This document shows, piece by piece, positions 8,859 through 17,092 of a stretch of DNA of 64,000 bases. How positions within the stretch are numbered: the first letter of the stretch is position 1; each line of letters starts with the position of its first letter. The position numbers and the translations under genes are program-made. The notes beneath the pieces are model-generated. The model worked only from the letters and a program-made list of their open reading frames with translations. It was not told the DNA's origin and did not search any database. The stretch covers positions 16,856 through 80,855 of the forward strand of contig JAOZFH010000018.1 in NCBI GenBank assembly GCA_027491415.1, in the 5' to 3' direction. Origin of the DNA: Thermoproteota archaeon. Lineage in GTDB: Archaea; Korarchaeota; Korarchaeia; Korarchaeales; Korarchaeaceae.

Positions 8859-9092
8859 ATGTTGCTCGAGTCCCACATTCGGATGCTGAGAGAGGTCGCC
8901 GAGGCGGGCGAGGATGGTGTTCCAGCGAGCGAGCTCATCCCAAAGAGGGAGTACAGGGAGTTTGTCCTGAAGTTCCTCTCAAGAAAGGGGTACATCAGGG
9001 TCAAGAGGCAGGGCGCCGGTGGGAGGGTCTACATAACCCCCAAGGGGCTTCGGCTCATCAGGTCTAGGGCCCGATCGGAGAAGAGGGCTTAG
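8859..9092 (+). CDS. Small winged-helix DNA-binding protein
   Basis: A 77-residue protein made of one winged helix-turn-helix: helix ESHIRMLREVAEA, recognition region YREFVLKFLSRKGYIRV, and a wing GAGGRVYITPKGLRLIRS. The pattern of a C-terminal x-ITPKG-x-x-LI is typical of archaeal PadR/MarR-like single-domain regulators. It ends 1 nt before the convergent moaC stop codon. The target is unknown; it has its own promoter. Confidence 0.85.
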   Translation: MLLESHIRMLREVAEAGEDGVPASELIPKREYREFVLKFLSRKGYIRVKRQGAGGRVYITPKGLRLIRSRARSEKRA

Positions 9093-9093
9093 G

Positions 9094-9570
9094 TTAAGAA
9101 CCCGTTACACTGAAGCCGTCTAACCTTCCCTTCTCTTTCTCGACAACCTCAATCCGCTCGATCTTGGTGTGAGGGTACTGGCCGCGCTCGTCCTTCTCGT
9201 ACTTCTTTACCATGTCCCACACCGCCAAGAGCGCCGCGGAGACGCCGGCGAGGGCCTCCATCTCAACCCCCGTCTTGCCGACGCTCTTCACGATGACCTC
9301 CACCTCGACCCCATCGTCTAGCGCCCGGATGTCCACCTCTACCCCGGTGATGGGGATGGGGTGGCAGAGGGGCACCAGCTCGGGGGTCCTCTTGACAGCC
9401 AAGATTGCGGCCACCCTGGCCACCGAGTACACGTCGCCCTTCTCGACCTTTCCCTCTCTTATTCTCCTCAGGCTCTCCTCGGTCAGCCTGATGAATCCGC
9501 GGGCACGCGCGGCCCTGAACACGTCCCCCTTACCCGTTATGTCCACCATCCTAACGTCCAGCGACAACAC
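9094..9570 (-). CDS. moaC: Cyclic pyranopterin monophosphate synthase accessory protein MoaC
   Basis: A 158-residue protein. It has the MoaC signatures MVDITGKGDVFRAARARGFI, LCHPIPITGVEV and GKTGVEMEALAGVSAALLAVWDMVK. MoaC acts with MoaA in converting GTP to cyclic pyranopterin monophosphate, the first step of molybdenum or tungsten cofactor synthesis. The start overlaps the 3' end of moaA by 20 nt, so translation is probably coupled. Confidence 0.96.
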   Translation of the reverse strand: MLSLDVRMVDITGKGDVFRAARARGFIRLTEESLRRIREGKVEKGDVYSVARVAAILAVKRTPELVPLCHPIPITGVEVDIRALDDGVEVEVIVKSVGKTGVEMEALAGVSAALLAVWDMVKKYEKDERGQYPHTKIERIEVVEKEKGRLDGFSVTGS

Positions 9571-10516
9571 CCCCCTCCTCCGCCACCGGAACCACCCACC
9601 CGAAGTACGGCTTCCTGAGGGAGACCGCCCTTAGGTATATCTGCCTGAGTTCCTCGTCGCTGGCCCCCGATCTCATGGAACTAAGGAAGTCCACGGTGTT
9701 TTCCTCTAGAAACAGGCACGGCTTGAAGCGGCCGTCGCTTGTTATCCTTATCCTTGTGCACCTCGCGCAGAAGTCGGGGTTCCCCATTGGCCCGACCAGC
9801 TCCACCTCAACCCCGCCCACGTCGAAGACCAGCCGGTTCTGCATGTCGTGTCTGATGTGGACGAGCCTACCCCCCAGCCCCTTGACGGTCTCGACGAGCT
9901 CCTCGAGCGTGATCCCGTACCTCCTTATTAGGGGGGACTCCGGATCGGCATCCTCCAGCTGAATGAGCTGAACCACGGCTCCGACGTCCCTGGCAAGGTC
10001 GATGAGTTCGCGCGTCTCATCCTCATTCACGCCTCTCAGGAGGACCCTGTTCAGCTTGAGCTGCCTGAACCCGACGGCCGCGGCGGCCTCTACCCCCCGG
10101 ACGACCTCTCTCAGCATGTCCACCCGTGTTATGGCACGGAACCTCTCAGGGTACAGGCTGGGGAGACTCACGTTCAGCCTGTCTAGGCCAGCGTCCCTCA
10201 GCTCGGCGGCCAGGCCCGCGAGCTTCGACCCGTTGGTCACCATGCTCAGGTCGGCTATTCCATCCACCTCCGAGATGCGGCGGACTATTTCGACTATGTC
10301 GGGTCTGACGGTGGGCTCGCCGCCCGTGAGCTTCACCCTCGAGACGCCGGTCTCGGCCAAGATCTTTACGATCCTCCCTATCTCCTCCGCGGTCATCTCT
10401 GCGCCGTTGGGTACGTACCCCTCCCTGTGGCAGTAGAAGCAGGAGAAGTTGCAGGCGCTCGTGACGGATATCCTGACGTTGTGGACCGGTCGATCGAACG
10501 GGTCAACCACCCTCAA
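9551..10516 (-). CDS. moaA: GTP 3',8-cyclase MoaA
   Basis: A 321-residue radical SAM enzyme. The N-terminal cluster motif is C22-x3-C26-x2-C29 (CNFSCFYC), followed by VKLTGGEPTVR. The C-terminal second cluster ligands are in CARCTRIRITSDGRFKPC. Together with MoaC it makes cyclic pyranopterin monophosphate from GTP. The C terminus ends in GGVVAGR; the E. coli protein relies on a C-terminal GG, which is not exactly terminal here. It follows the MoaD-MoaE fusion gene by 42 nt on the same strand. Confidence 0.96.
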   Translation of the reverse strand: MRVVDPFDRPVHNVRISVTSACNFSCFYCHREGYVPNGAEMTAEEIGRIVKILAETGVSRVKLTGGEPTVRPDIVEIVRRISEVDGIADLSMVTNGSKLAGLAAELRDAGLDRLNVSLPSLYPERFRAITRVDMLREVVRGVEAAAAVGFRQLKLNRVLLRGVNEDETRELIDLARDVGAVVQLIQLEDADPESPLIRRYGITLEELVETVKGLGGRLVHIRHDMQNRLVFDVGGVEVELVGPMGNPDFCARCTRIRITSDGRFKPCLFLEENTVDFLSSMRSGASDEELRQIYLRAVSLRKPYFGWVVPVAEEGGVVAGR

Positions 10517-10558
10517 TTCGATCGAAGGCCCGGCTGAGGAGGAGGTAAAAAACCCACC

Positions 10559-11239
10559 TCAACCCCACGGGGTTCCCTCTTCGACCCATCTGCCGCCCTT
10601 TTCGGTGATTTCCTTCTTCCAGATCGGAACCCTGCTCTTAACGGCGTTAACCACGCGAGCGATCGTCTCGAACGCCTCCTTCCTGTGCTCGGCGGCCACG
10701 GCCACCAGCATCACGGGATCTCCCGGCTCCCTCACGCCGAGAGCGTGGTAGATCGCGACGTCCCTGATCCCCCTTGTCTGGAGCGCCTCCGCCCGGATTA
10801 ACTCCATCTCCCTGAGGGCCATCTCCTCGTAGGCCTCGTACTCCAGCCGGCGCACCCTGCCCTCCGGAGAGTGCCCCCTGACCACGCCGACGAACACAAC
10901 CACGGCCCCAGCCTCCCCGGACTCAGGAGACACCTCCGAAAGCAGGTCATCCACCGAGGGAAGTTCGTCGAAGAGGCCCACCTTGGGCCCCCCGCCCGAC
11001 ACAGGAGGGAAGACGGCCACCAGATCCCCGTCGCGCAGGGAGTCGTCAGGCCTCGCGAAGCGTCCGTTGACCGCCACGACGACCCTGCCTTCCTCGAGCC
11101 TTGCGACTATGTCGGGGATTAGACCTTCGAGTTTCCTAACTAGGTCCTTTACCTTCGAACCATCCCCCAGTTCCATATCCAGCTGAGACCTACCGGCAGC
11201 CTCCCTGAACGAGGCGAAGAGCCTCACTTGGACCCGCAC
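10559..11239 (-). CDS. MoaD-MoaE fusion (molybdopterin synthase, both subunits)
   Basis: A 226-residue protein. Residues 1-83 are a ubiquitin-like MoaD domain with the normally C-terminal diglycine at 82-83 (PPVSGGG). Residues from about 90 form a MoaE domain with VVFVGVVRGHS, LEYEAYEEMA, RHK-like AAEHRKEAFE and VPIWKKE, the catalytic lysines. MoaD needs a free C-terminal thiocarboxylate to donate sulfur, so the chain must be cleaved after the GG or work by a modified mechanism. It is the first gene of the minus-strand moaDE-moaA-moaC operon. Confidence 0.94.
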   Translation of the reverse strand: MRVQVRLFASFREAAGRSQLDMELGDGSKVKDLVRKLEGLIPDIVARLEEGRVVVAVNGRFARPDDSLRDGDLVAVFPPVSGGGPKVGLFDELPSVDDLLSEVSPESGEAGAVVVFVGVVRGHSPEGRVRRLEYEAYEEMALREMELIRAEALQTRGIRDVAIYHALGVREPGDPVMLVAVAAEHRKEAFETIARVVNAVKSRVPIWKKEITEKGGRWVEEGTPWG

Positions 11240-11281
11240 GGGGGTTCGGAACGGGGGTGGGAAATAAAGCCGTGGCTCTCC

Positions 11282-11287
11282 TTATAG
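11282..11287 (+). promoter_or_regulatory. TATA element for the alkyltransferase-like/endonuclease V gene
   Basis: TTATAG lies 23-28 nt before the GTG at 11310, consistent with a leaderless transcript. Confidence 0.5.
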
Positions 11288-11309
11288 CCACCCCGGAACG
11301 ACGTATCCG

Positions 11310-12281
11310 GTGCCTCTACCCCCCGGACCCGTCTACGTGGAGATCTTGAGGGCAGCCAGCTCGGTTCCCAGGGGGAAGCTGACGACCTTCGGAGAGATAG
11401 CGAGGACGCTCGGCGACTACAGGGCGGCCAAGGCGGTGGCCGAGGTGATTTCGGTCATGGGGAGGGCCTACGGGGTTCCGTGGCATAGGGTAGTGTCGTC
11501 GCGGGGCGAGATCCTGCGCGGGGCAGAGGACCCCCTGAGGGAGGAGGGCGTCGTCGTTAAGGGGGGGAGGGTGGTTGACCTGACTAGAAGGCTCGTAGAA
11601 GCCGGAGAACTCGAGGCCAGGCCCATTCTGGCTGAGATGAGAAGAACTCAACGGATATTGGCCGAGAGAGTGGTTTTGGAGGACGAGGTCGAGAGGCCAG
11701 AGCTCGTTGCGGGGGCCGACGTGGCGTACCGCTGGGAGCGCGACGAGGGGGGCCTCCCAGTCGAGGTCGCAAGAGGGGCCGTCGTCGTCGTGGACACGGA
11801 TCTCAGGGTGGTCGACGGGTCTATTCAGATCTCTCCGGCGGTAATGCCCTACGTGCCGACCTACCTGGGCTTTCGAGAGTTCCCGGCCCTGGCACGGGCG
11901 CTGTCGAGGCTGAGCTTTGACGTGGCAATGATGGACGGCCACGGAATTGCGCATCCGGTGTTCTTCGGTGAGGCCAGCCACGTCGGAGTCTGCCTCGACA
12001 TTCCAGCCCTAGGGGTGGCCAAGCGGAGGCTGGTCGGTAAGATCCGCGGAGAGGAGCTGATCTACATGACCAGGCAGGTGGGGTGGGCCCTCCCGGTGAA
12101 GCCTGAGGGCAGGCCGGTCTACGTCTCTCCCGGCCACAAGGTGTCCTTGGAGGGCTCTGCCGAGGTAGTCAAGAAGTTCAGGGGAGGAACGAGGATTCCC
12201 GCGCCTGTGAGGCTTGCCCACAAGTTAGCTGAGTTTCCCAAGCCGGGAGAGGGTCGCTTTGGTGAGGCTTCAAGTCTTTAA
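11310..12281 (+). CDS. Alkyltransferase-like domain fused to endonuclease V
   Basis: A 323-residue two-domain DNA repair protein. Residues 1-90 match the DNA-binding domain of O6-alkylguanine-DNA alkyltransferase, but the active-site motif PCHRV is P57-W-H-R-V61, so the acceptor cysteine is tryptophan. This is the hallmark of alkyltransferase-like (ATL) lesion sensors. Residues from about 105 are endonuclease V (VAGADVAYR, SPAVMPYVPTYLGFRE, MMDGHGIAHP, the strand order and acidic residues of the family), which cleaves near deaminated bases. Fusion of an active alkyltransferase to endonuclease V is known in Ferroplasma; here the first domain can only recognise, not repair. Confidence 0.93.
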   Translation: MPLPPGPVYVEILRAASSVPRGKLTTFGEIARTLGDYRAAKAVAEVISVMGRAYGVPWHRVVSSRGEILRGAEDPLREEGVVVKGGRVVDLTRRLVEAGELEARPILAEMRRTQRILAERVVLEDEVERPELVAGADVAYRWERDEGGLPVEVARGAVVVVDTDLRVVDGSIQISPAVMPYVPTYLGFREFPALARALSRLSFDVAMMDGHGIAHPVFFGEASHVGVCLDIPALGVAKRRLVGKIRGEELIYMTRQVGWALPVKPEGRPVYVSPGHKVSLEGSAEVVKKFRGGTRIPAPVRLAHKLAEFPKPGEGRFGEASSL

Positions 12282-12329
12282 CGTTTATGCCCGACAGCGC
12301 CTCCACGATCCAATTTGCCGCGGAGGCTG

Positions 12330-13754
12330 ATGGCCCACCCAATTCTCGAGTTCGACAGGGGGAGAGAGGTCGAGTTCAACTTCGAGGGCAGGCGAATAAG
12401 GGCCTTTGAGTCGGAGAGCATCGCCGCAGCCCTTGTGGCCGAGGGGATCCTCACCCTGGGCTGGAGCCCAAAGAGGCGGAGACCAAGAGGGTTCTTCTGC
12501 GGAATCGGGAAGTGCTCCTCCTGCCTGATGACCGTGGACGGCGTTCCAAACGTCAGGACGTGCATCACACCCGTGAGGGACGGCGTGGAGGTCCGGAGGC
12601 AGCGCCCCCTCGGCGAACTCCCAAAGGCCCCCCCTCCCGAGGCCAAGGCCGGCGAGCTGGACGTCGACCTCCTGGTGATAGGCGGCGGCCCGGCTGGGCT
12701 GTCTGCCGCCATAGAGGCGTCCAGGCTCGGGGCCAGGGTGGCCATCGCAGACGAGAACGTGAGGCCCGGCGGGCAGCTGATCAAGCAGACCCACAAGTTC
12801 TTCGGGTCGAGGGAGAACTACGCTGGCGTGAGGGGAATAGAGATAGCGAGGATCCTCCTCAGGGAGCTAGACGGGCTAAGCGCCACATGGCTCACCCGGG
12901 CGACCGTCATCGCCGATTACGCGGGTAGATCGCACGACGTCGTGGTGAGCACGCCCGAGGGGCCCTGGAGGATCAGGGCGGACGCGGTGGTGGTCTCCAC
13001 CGGGGCCACGGAGAACATGATCCCCTTCCCGAACAACGACCTGCCGGGGGTGATGGGGGCTGGCGGGCTGCAGACGCTCATGCACGTCTTCGGGGTGGTG
13101 CCCGGGGAGAGCGCCCTGATCGTGGGCGCCGGAAACGTGGGACTCATACTGGCCTACCAGCTCCTCCAGGCCGGGGTTGACGTCAAGGCGATCGTGGAGA
13201 TAATGCCGAAGATCGGGGGCTACGCGGTGCACGCCGCCAAGGTCAGGAGGATGGGGGTCCCCATTCTCCTGAGGCATACCCTCAGGAGGGCGGTCGGGAG
13301 GGAGAGGGTGGAGGGGGCGGAGATAGTCCGGGTGGACGAGAGTTTCAGGCCCATCGAGGGCACCGAGGAGCGCTTCGACGTGGACATGATCGTGCTGGCG
13401 GTGGGACTCACGCCCTCCACGGAGGTACCCCGGCAGGCTGGGGCCGCGTGGGACTACGTGCCGGAGCTGGGAGGGCCCGTCCCGATACACGACCCTTACC
13501 TCAGAACCTCCGTGGAGGGTATGTACGTGGCTGGAGACTCCTCGGGCATTGAGGAGGCGACGACGGCCATGCTGGAGGGGAGGGTGGCGGGCGCGCACGC
13601 CGCCGCCGAGCTGGGACTGAGGCCTGACAGGGCCGAGGGGGTGATCAAGGAGGCCCTTCGCCAGCTCGAGTCGTTCAGGAGCGGCCCGTTCAGCGCGAAG
13701 GTCGTGAGAGGCAAGCAGAGGGTGTGGGAGAGGGCCAGGGAGGTGATCGGATGA
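12330..13754 (+). CDS. FAD/NAD(P) oxidoreductase alpha subunit with N-terminal [2Fe-2S] domain (proline dehydrogenase/HcnAB-like)
   Basis: About 474 residues. The N-terminal 90 residues form a [2Fe-2S] domain with CGIGKCSSC and a fourth Cys in VRTC, as in HcnA. A two-dinucleotide-binding reductase follows (VIGGGPAGLSAAIEA and LIVGAGNVGLILAYQ) with the late FAD motif YVAGDSSG, as in HcnB and the alpha subunit of archaeal dye-linked L-proline dehydrogenase. It passes electrons from the catalytic flavoprotein to NAD or another acceptor. The next gene starts inside its stop (ATGA). A TTG at 12315 is an alternative start; ATG 12330 has GGAGG just upstream. Confidence 0.88.
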   Translation: MAHPILEFDRGREVEFNFEGRRIRAFESESIAAALVAEGILTLGWSPKRRRPRGFFCGIGKCSSCLMTVDGVPNVRTCITPVRDGVEVRRQRPLGELPKAPPPEAKAGELDVDLLVIGGGPAGLSAAIEASRLGARVAIADENVRPGGQLIKQTHKFFGSRENYAGVRGIEIARILLRELDGLSATWLTRATVIADYAGRSHDVVVSTPEGPWRIRADAVVVSTGATENMIPFPNNDLPGVMGAGGLQTLMHVFGVVPGESALIVGAGNVGLILAYQLLQAGVDVKAIVEIMPKIGGYAVHAAKVRRMGVPILLRHTLRRAVGRERVEGAEIVRVDESFRPIEGTEERFDVDMIVLAVGLTPSTEVPRQAGAAWDYVPELGGPVPIHDPYLRTSVEGMYVAGDSSGIEEATTAMLEGRVAGAHAAAELGLRPDRAEGVIKEALRQLESFRSGPFSAKVVRGKQRVWERAREVIG

Positions 13755-14236
13755 GCGAGCCCGGCGTCATTCCGGAGGATGTGCTGGCCGAGCTCCTCCC
13801 GCCGGACGAGAAGGCCGAGGGAAGAGCCGTCGCGGTCATAGAGTGCCACGAGGAGATCCCATGCGACACCTGCAGGTGGGTGTGCCCCGTCAAGGCGGTC
13901 ATCAAGCCCGCCATCACGACTCCGCCGAGGTGCGACTGGGACGCGTGCATCGGGTGCGGGACCTGCGTGCTGGCCTGCCCCGGGCTGGCGATCTTCATGG
14001 TGAAGCTCGACGGGGAGTGGGCCGAGGTGTCCGTCCCGTACGAGTTCCTCCCTGTCCCCAAGAGGGGGGAGGTCGTCTGGGCTCTGGACAGGGTGGGCAG
14101 GAGGGTGGCGACGGCCGAGGTGGTTAGGGCGGTGACGTCAAAGGACAGGACCTCCATGGTCACGATCAGAGTACCGAGGGGGCTGGCCCACAGCGTGCGG
14201 GCAATCCTCCCGCCGGAGGAGGGGACGGAGGGGTGA
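13751..14236 (+). CDS. Two-[4Fe-4S] ferredoxin-type subunit of the dehydrogenase complex
   Basis: A 161-residue protein. Its N-terminal half holds two ferredoxin motifs, CHEEIPCDTCRWVCP and CIGCGTCVLACP, enough for two [4Fe-4S] clusters; the C-terminal half is a small beta-rich domain. It begins within the stop of the alpha-subunit gene, so the two are translationally coupled. I infer that it shuttles electrons between the flavin subunits of the complex, as the PdhX-like ferredoxin does in Thermococcus-type proline dehydrogenase operons. Confidence 0.88.
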   Translation: MSEPGVIPEDVLAELLPPDEKAEGRAVAVIECHEEIPCDTCRWVCPVKAVIKPAITTPPRCDWDACIGCGTCVLACPGLAIFMVKLDGEWAEVSVPYEFLPVPKRGEVVWALDRVGRRVATAEVVRAVTSKDRTSMVTIRVPRGLAHSVRAILPPEEGTEG

Positions 14237-14243
14237 TGGTGGG

Positions 14244-14561
14244 TTGGCGGGCGAGGACGAGGTGACGATATGCAGGTGCGAGGATGTTACGATGGCTGAG
14301 GTCCTGGAGGCGATCAGGGTCCACGGCGCCAGGACGCTCGACGAGCTGAAGCGAATACTGAGGATCGGGATGGGGCCGTGCCAGGGGAGGACCTGCCTGA
14401 GGCTGGCCGCCGGGGTCTTGGCGAGGGAGCTGGGGGTCCCCGCCTCAGAGGTCATGCGAGAGCTCCCGAGGGTCAGGCCCCCCATAGTGCCCGTCCCCAT
14501 TGGACACCTGGTCCTGCTTGGGACCGGAGGGCGCGAGCCCAAGGGAGGGGGTGATCCGTGA
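14244..14561 (+). CDS. BFD-like [2Fe-2S] subunit of the dehydrogenase complex
   Basis: A 105-residue protein. The pattern CRC near residue 10 with GPCQGRTC about 33 residues later is the BFD-like [2Fe-2S] domain (CxC-x(n)-CxxxxC) found fused in, or next to, HcnA/opine oxidase/proline dehydrogenase subunits. The start is a TTG preceded by GGGTGATGG. Its 3' end overlaps the next gene by GTGA. The C-terminal 35 residues are rich in Pro, Gly and Val and have no clear fold. Confidence 0.85.
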   Translation: MAGEDEVTICRCEDVTMAEVLEAIRVHGARTLDELKRILRIGMGPCQGRTCLRLAAGVLARELGVPASEVMRELPRVRPPIVPVPIGHLVLLGTGGREPKGGGDP

Positions 14562-15715
14562 GGCGGCCGAGGGAGAGTTACGACGTCGCCGTGATTGGGG
14601 CGGGGATAATCGGCTGCGCGACCGCCTACTACCTCGCCAGCAGGGGACTGAGCGTTGCGGTCTTCGACCGCTCCTACATAACCTCGGGGGCGACAGGCCG
14701 CTGTCCTGGCGGGATAAGGCAGCAGTGGTCCACCGAGGATCATGTCAGACTGGCGATGAAGAGCGTCGAGATCTACAAGAACCTCGACCAGGAGCTGGGC
14801 GTTGAGACCGGATATAGGCAGGGCGGGTACTTGATCCTGGCGAAGACCGAGCGGGAGGTCAAGGACTTCGAGAGGAACATGAGGATGCAGAGGTCACTCG
14901 GCCTCCCCGTCAGGTGGCTGGAGCCCGGGGAAATTCGGGAGATAGTGCCCGAGCTGGACGTCGAGGGTATAGGGGCCCTTGGGGCGGCCTGGAATCCGAC
15001 AGACGGGTACGCGGATCCTTTCAAGGTCACGTTCGGCTATGCGAGGGCCGCCGAGAGGCTGGGGGCCGAGATATTCACCTTCACGGGGGTGGAGAGGGTA
15101 ATCGTGGAGGACGGCCAGGCCAGGGGCGTCAAGACCTCCAGGGGAGTAGTCAGGGCGGAGTGGGTCGTCAACGCGGCCGGAGCCTGGTCAAGGCTGGTCG
15201 CCGAGACGGCTGGGGTCAGTCTGCCCAACAAGCCCTACAGGCACGAGATACTGGTCACCGAACCAGTCAAGCCCTTCCTGAGGCCAATGGTGATCTCCTT
15301 CCACGACAACGTCTACTTCAGACAGTCCTCCCGGGGCGGGATAATCGGCGGCTGGGGAGACCCTAACGAGAAGCCGGGATACAACTTCGAGTCCAGCCCT
15401 AGGTTCCTGATCACCATGGCGAGACTCCTGGCCAAGTACATCCCTCCGCTGAGGGGGGTGAGGGTCGTCAGACAGTGGGCGGGTCTGTACGACGTCACCC
15501 CGGACGCGCGTCAGATCACGGGCCCTGTTAGGGGCGTTGAGGGCTTCATACAGGTCAACGGCTTCAGCGGGCACGGATTCATGATGGGCCCGGCCACAGC
15601 CCACCTGGTGGCCCAGTTCATAGCAGGGGAACCCCTTGACCTCCCACTGGAGCCGTTCTCGCCCGACAGATTTGAGAGAGGCGCGTTCGAGGGTGAAACG
15701 GCGGTGGTGGGGTAG
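14558..15715 (+). CDS. DAO-family FAD-dependent dehydrogenase, catalytic beta subunit (proline dehydrogenase/sarcosine oxidase-like)
   Basis: A 385-residue flavoprotein. It begins with the FAD-binding motif VIGAGIIGCATAYYLASRG and ends with NGFSGHGFMMGPATAHLVA, the signature of sarcosine oxidase beta, proline dehydrogenase beta and HcnC. It oxidises an amino acid or N-substituted amino acid and passes electrons to the alpha subunit. As the last gene of a tightly overlapping four-gene operon it most resembles the catalytic subunit of archaeal dye-linked L-proline dehydrogenase. Sarcosine, D-proline or opine substrates cannot be excluded. Confidence 0.88.
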   Translation: MRRPRESYDVAVIGAGIIGCATAYYLASRGLSVAVFDRSYITSGATGRCPGGIRQQWSTEDHVRLAMKSVEIYKNLDQELGVETGYRQGGYLILAKTEREVKDFERNMRMQRSLGLPVRWLEPGEIREIVPELDVEGIGALGAAWNPTDGYADPFKVTFGYARAAERLGAEIFTFTGVERVIVEDGQARGVKTSRGVVRAEWVVNAAGAWSRLVAETAGVSLPNKPYRHEILVTEPVKPFLRPMVISFHDNVYFRQSSRGGIIGGWGDPNEKPGYNFESSPRFLITMARLLAKYIPPLRGVRVVRQWAGLYDVTPDARQITGPVRGVEGFIQVNGFSGHGFMMGPATAHLVAQFIAGEPLDLPLEPFSPDRFERGAFEGETAVVG

Positions 15716-15740
15716 GCGACCTCCCGCGCTGGGCGCGAGG

Positions 15741-16478
15741 CTACTCGAGGTGCTTGGCTATCGCCCTCAGGAGGTCCATCTCAGTCACTATGCCGACGAG
15801 CCGCCCCGCCGTCACCACCGGTAGCGCGCCTACCCCGGCCTCGGTGGTCCTCCTGACGGCGGCCATCACCCCGAACTGGGGGCTCACGGTCAGAGGATTC
15901 TTGGTCATGACCCTCTCCACAGGACCAAAGAAGGAGTCGGCGGCCGAGACATCCTCCTCGCACCCCGAAGCCAGGGCCACGAGATCCCGCGCCGTCACTA
16001 TGCCGAGGAGTTTGCCGCCCTCGTCCACCACGGGGTACCTCCTGAACCCGCCCTCGACCATGCCCCTGACGGCCATGTAAACCGGGTCGCCGGGCTTCAG
16101 GGTTCTCACATCCCGGGTCATGATCTCTTCGACGCTCTCCCGGACCTCTACAGAGTCTTTTAGGGCGTTGAGGAGGTCCCTCTCGGTAACTATGCCTAGC
16201 AGCCTTCCACTCTCGTCAACCACCAGCGCGGCTCCCGCGTCGGTCGACAGCACGGTCTCCAGCACATCCTTTATCGGGGCATAGGGGTCGACGACGGCGG
16301 GAGGGGCGTGGAGGACGCTCTTTAGGGGTTTTCTAAGGGCCTCTATTACGCAGGAGCGACCTGCGTCCGGTCTGATGGCCTCCGAGATGGCCTTCAACAC
16401 GTCTCTGGCCGTCACGAGCCCGATCACTCGGCCCTCCTCCAGCACCGGCAGGCGCCGGAACCACCCCCTCGTCATCAC
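15741..16478 (-). CDS. Protein with four CBS motifs
   Basis: At least 245 residues with four CBS motifs in two Bateman modules (each ends in a G-x-v-T-x-x-D-l pattern such as GLVTARDVL, GIVTERDLL, GIVTARDLV, GIVTEMDLL). Such proteins bind adenine nucleotides or SAM and sense energy state; no effector domain is attached. The first usable GTG (16478) cuts the first CBS domain in half. The frame stays open upstream and encodes KAIEISTLSVVTARPEDAIL, the missing first strand and helix, to about 16559. No ATG, GTG or TTG lies in this extension, so a CTG (16559) or ATA start is possible. Confidence 0.85.
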   Translation of the reverse strand: MMTRGWFRRLPVLEEGRVIGLVTARDVLKAISEAIRPDAGRSCVIEALRKPLKSVLHAPPAVVDPYAPIKDVLETVLSTDAGAALVVDESGRLLGIVTERDLLNALKDSVEVRESVEEIMTRDVRTLKPGDPVYMAVRGMVEGGFRRYPVVDEGGKLLGIVTARDLVALASGCEEDVSAADSFFGPVERVMTKNPLTVSPQFGVMAAVRRTTEAGVGALPVVTAGRLVGIVTEMDLLRAIAKHLE

Positions 16479-16595
16479 CTTGGCTGCCTTCAGAATAGCG
16501 TCTTCAGGTCGGGCGGTGACTACTGAGAGCGTGGAGATCTCTATAGCCTTCCTCTTCAGCCCAAGACCCCCGGGGATGGGCGCGCCGCCAATTTG

Positions 16596-16602
16596 TTTAA
16601 AA
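16596..16602 (-). promoter_or_regulatory. TATA element for the CBS gene
   Basis: On the minus strand TTTTAAA, predicting transcription from about 16572. This places the unannotated N-terminal CBS codons inside the transcript. Confidence 0.5.
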
Positions 16603-16647
16603 CATTCACACTAATCGCGTAGAGACTGCCCTCAATGTCCAAAGATC

Positions 16648-17052
16648 TCATGGGAACATTGGCTCGGCCCTCTGAGCCTCGCGGTTCCACACCATGAGCT
16701 TATCCCCCTTTTTCTCCCTTGGAATAACCATTAGGCGCCTGTTGGCTTGCTTCAGGGGGAGAATGAAGTACTCTTCCACCGCCCCGTCGTCTCCGATGAG
16801 CACGAGCTTGTACTTGTCCTCCGTCCTCTCCATGGTCTCCGGGTCCAGATACTCAATCAGGGCAAACTTACCCCTCCTGACTAGGGCTCTCACCTCCACC
16901 CTACCCTTTTTGGAGACGGTCAACACTTCTTCGGGGAACTCGGGCATCCTTGATCGGGCGGGTCTTCCGCCCGCAAAAAACGTTTCACCAGGCAGATAGA
17001 CCGCCCCCACGACCCGCTCGAAAAGGCTCGCTTGGTTCGCATCCCTCGTCAT
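16648..17052 (-). CDS. Conserved-looking hypothetical protein
   Basis: A 134-residue soluble protein with alternating beta strands (RVEVRALVRRGKFALIEYL, YKLVLIGDDGAVEEYFILPL, RRLMVIPREKKGDKLMVW). No signal peptide, cysteine motif or catalytic signature is visible, and I do not recognise it. It is divergent from the secreted protein gene at 17153, and a 6-bp inverted repeat lies between the two. Confidence 0.65.
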   Translation of the reverse strand: MTRDANQASLFERVVGAVYLPGETFFAGGRPARSRMPEFPEEVLTVSKKGRVEVRALVRRGKFALIEYLDPETMERTEDKYKLVLIGDDGAVEEYFILPLKQANRRLMVIPREKKGDKLMVWNREAQRAEPMFP

Positions 17053-17092
17053 CGTCGTCCTCGGACCTCTCGGTATGGTGGGGGGTAGAGAA

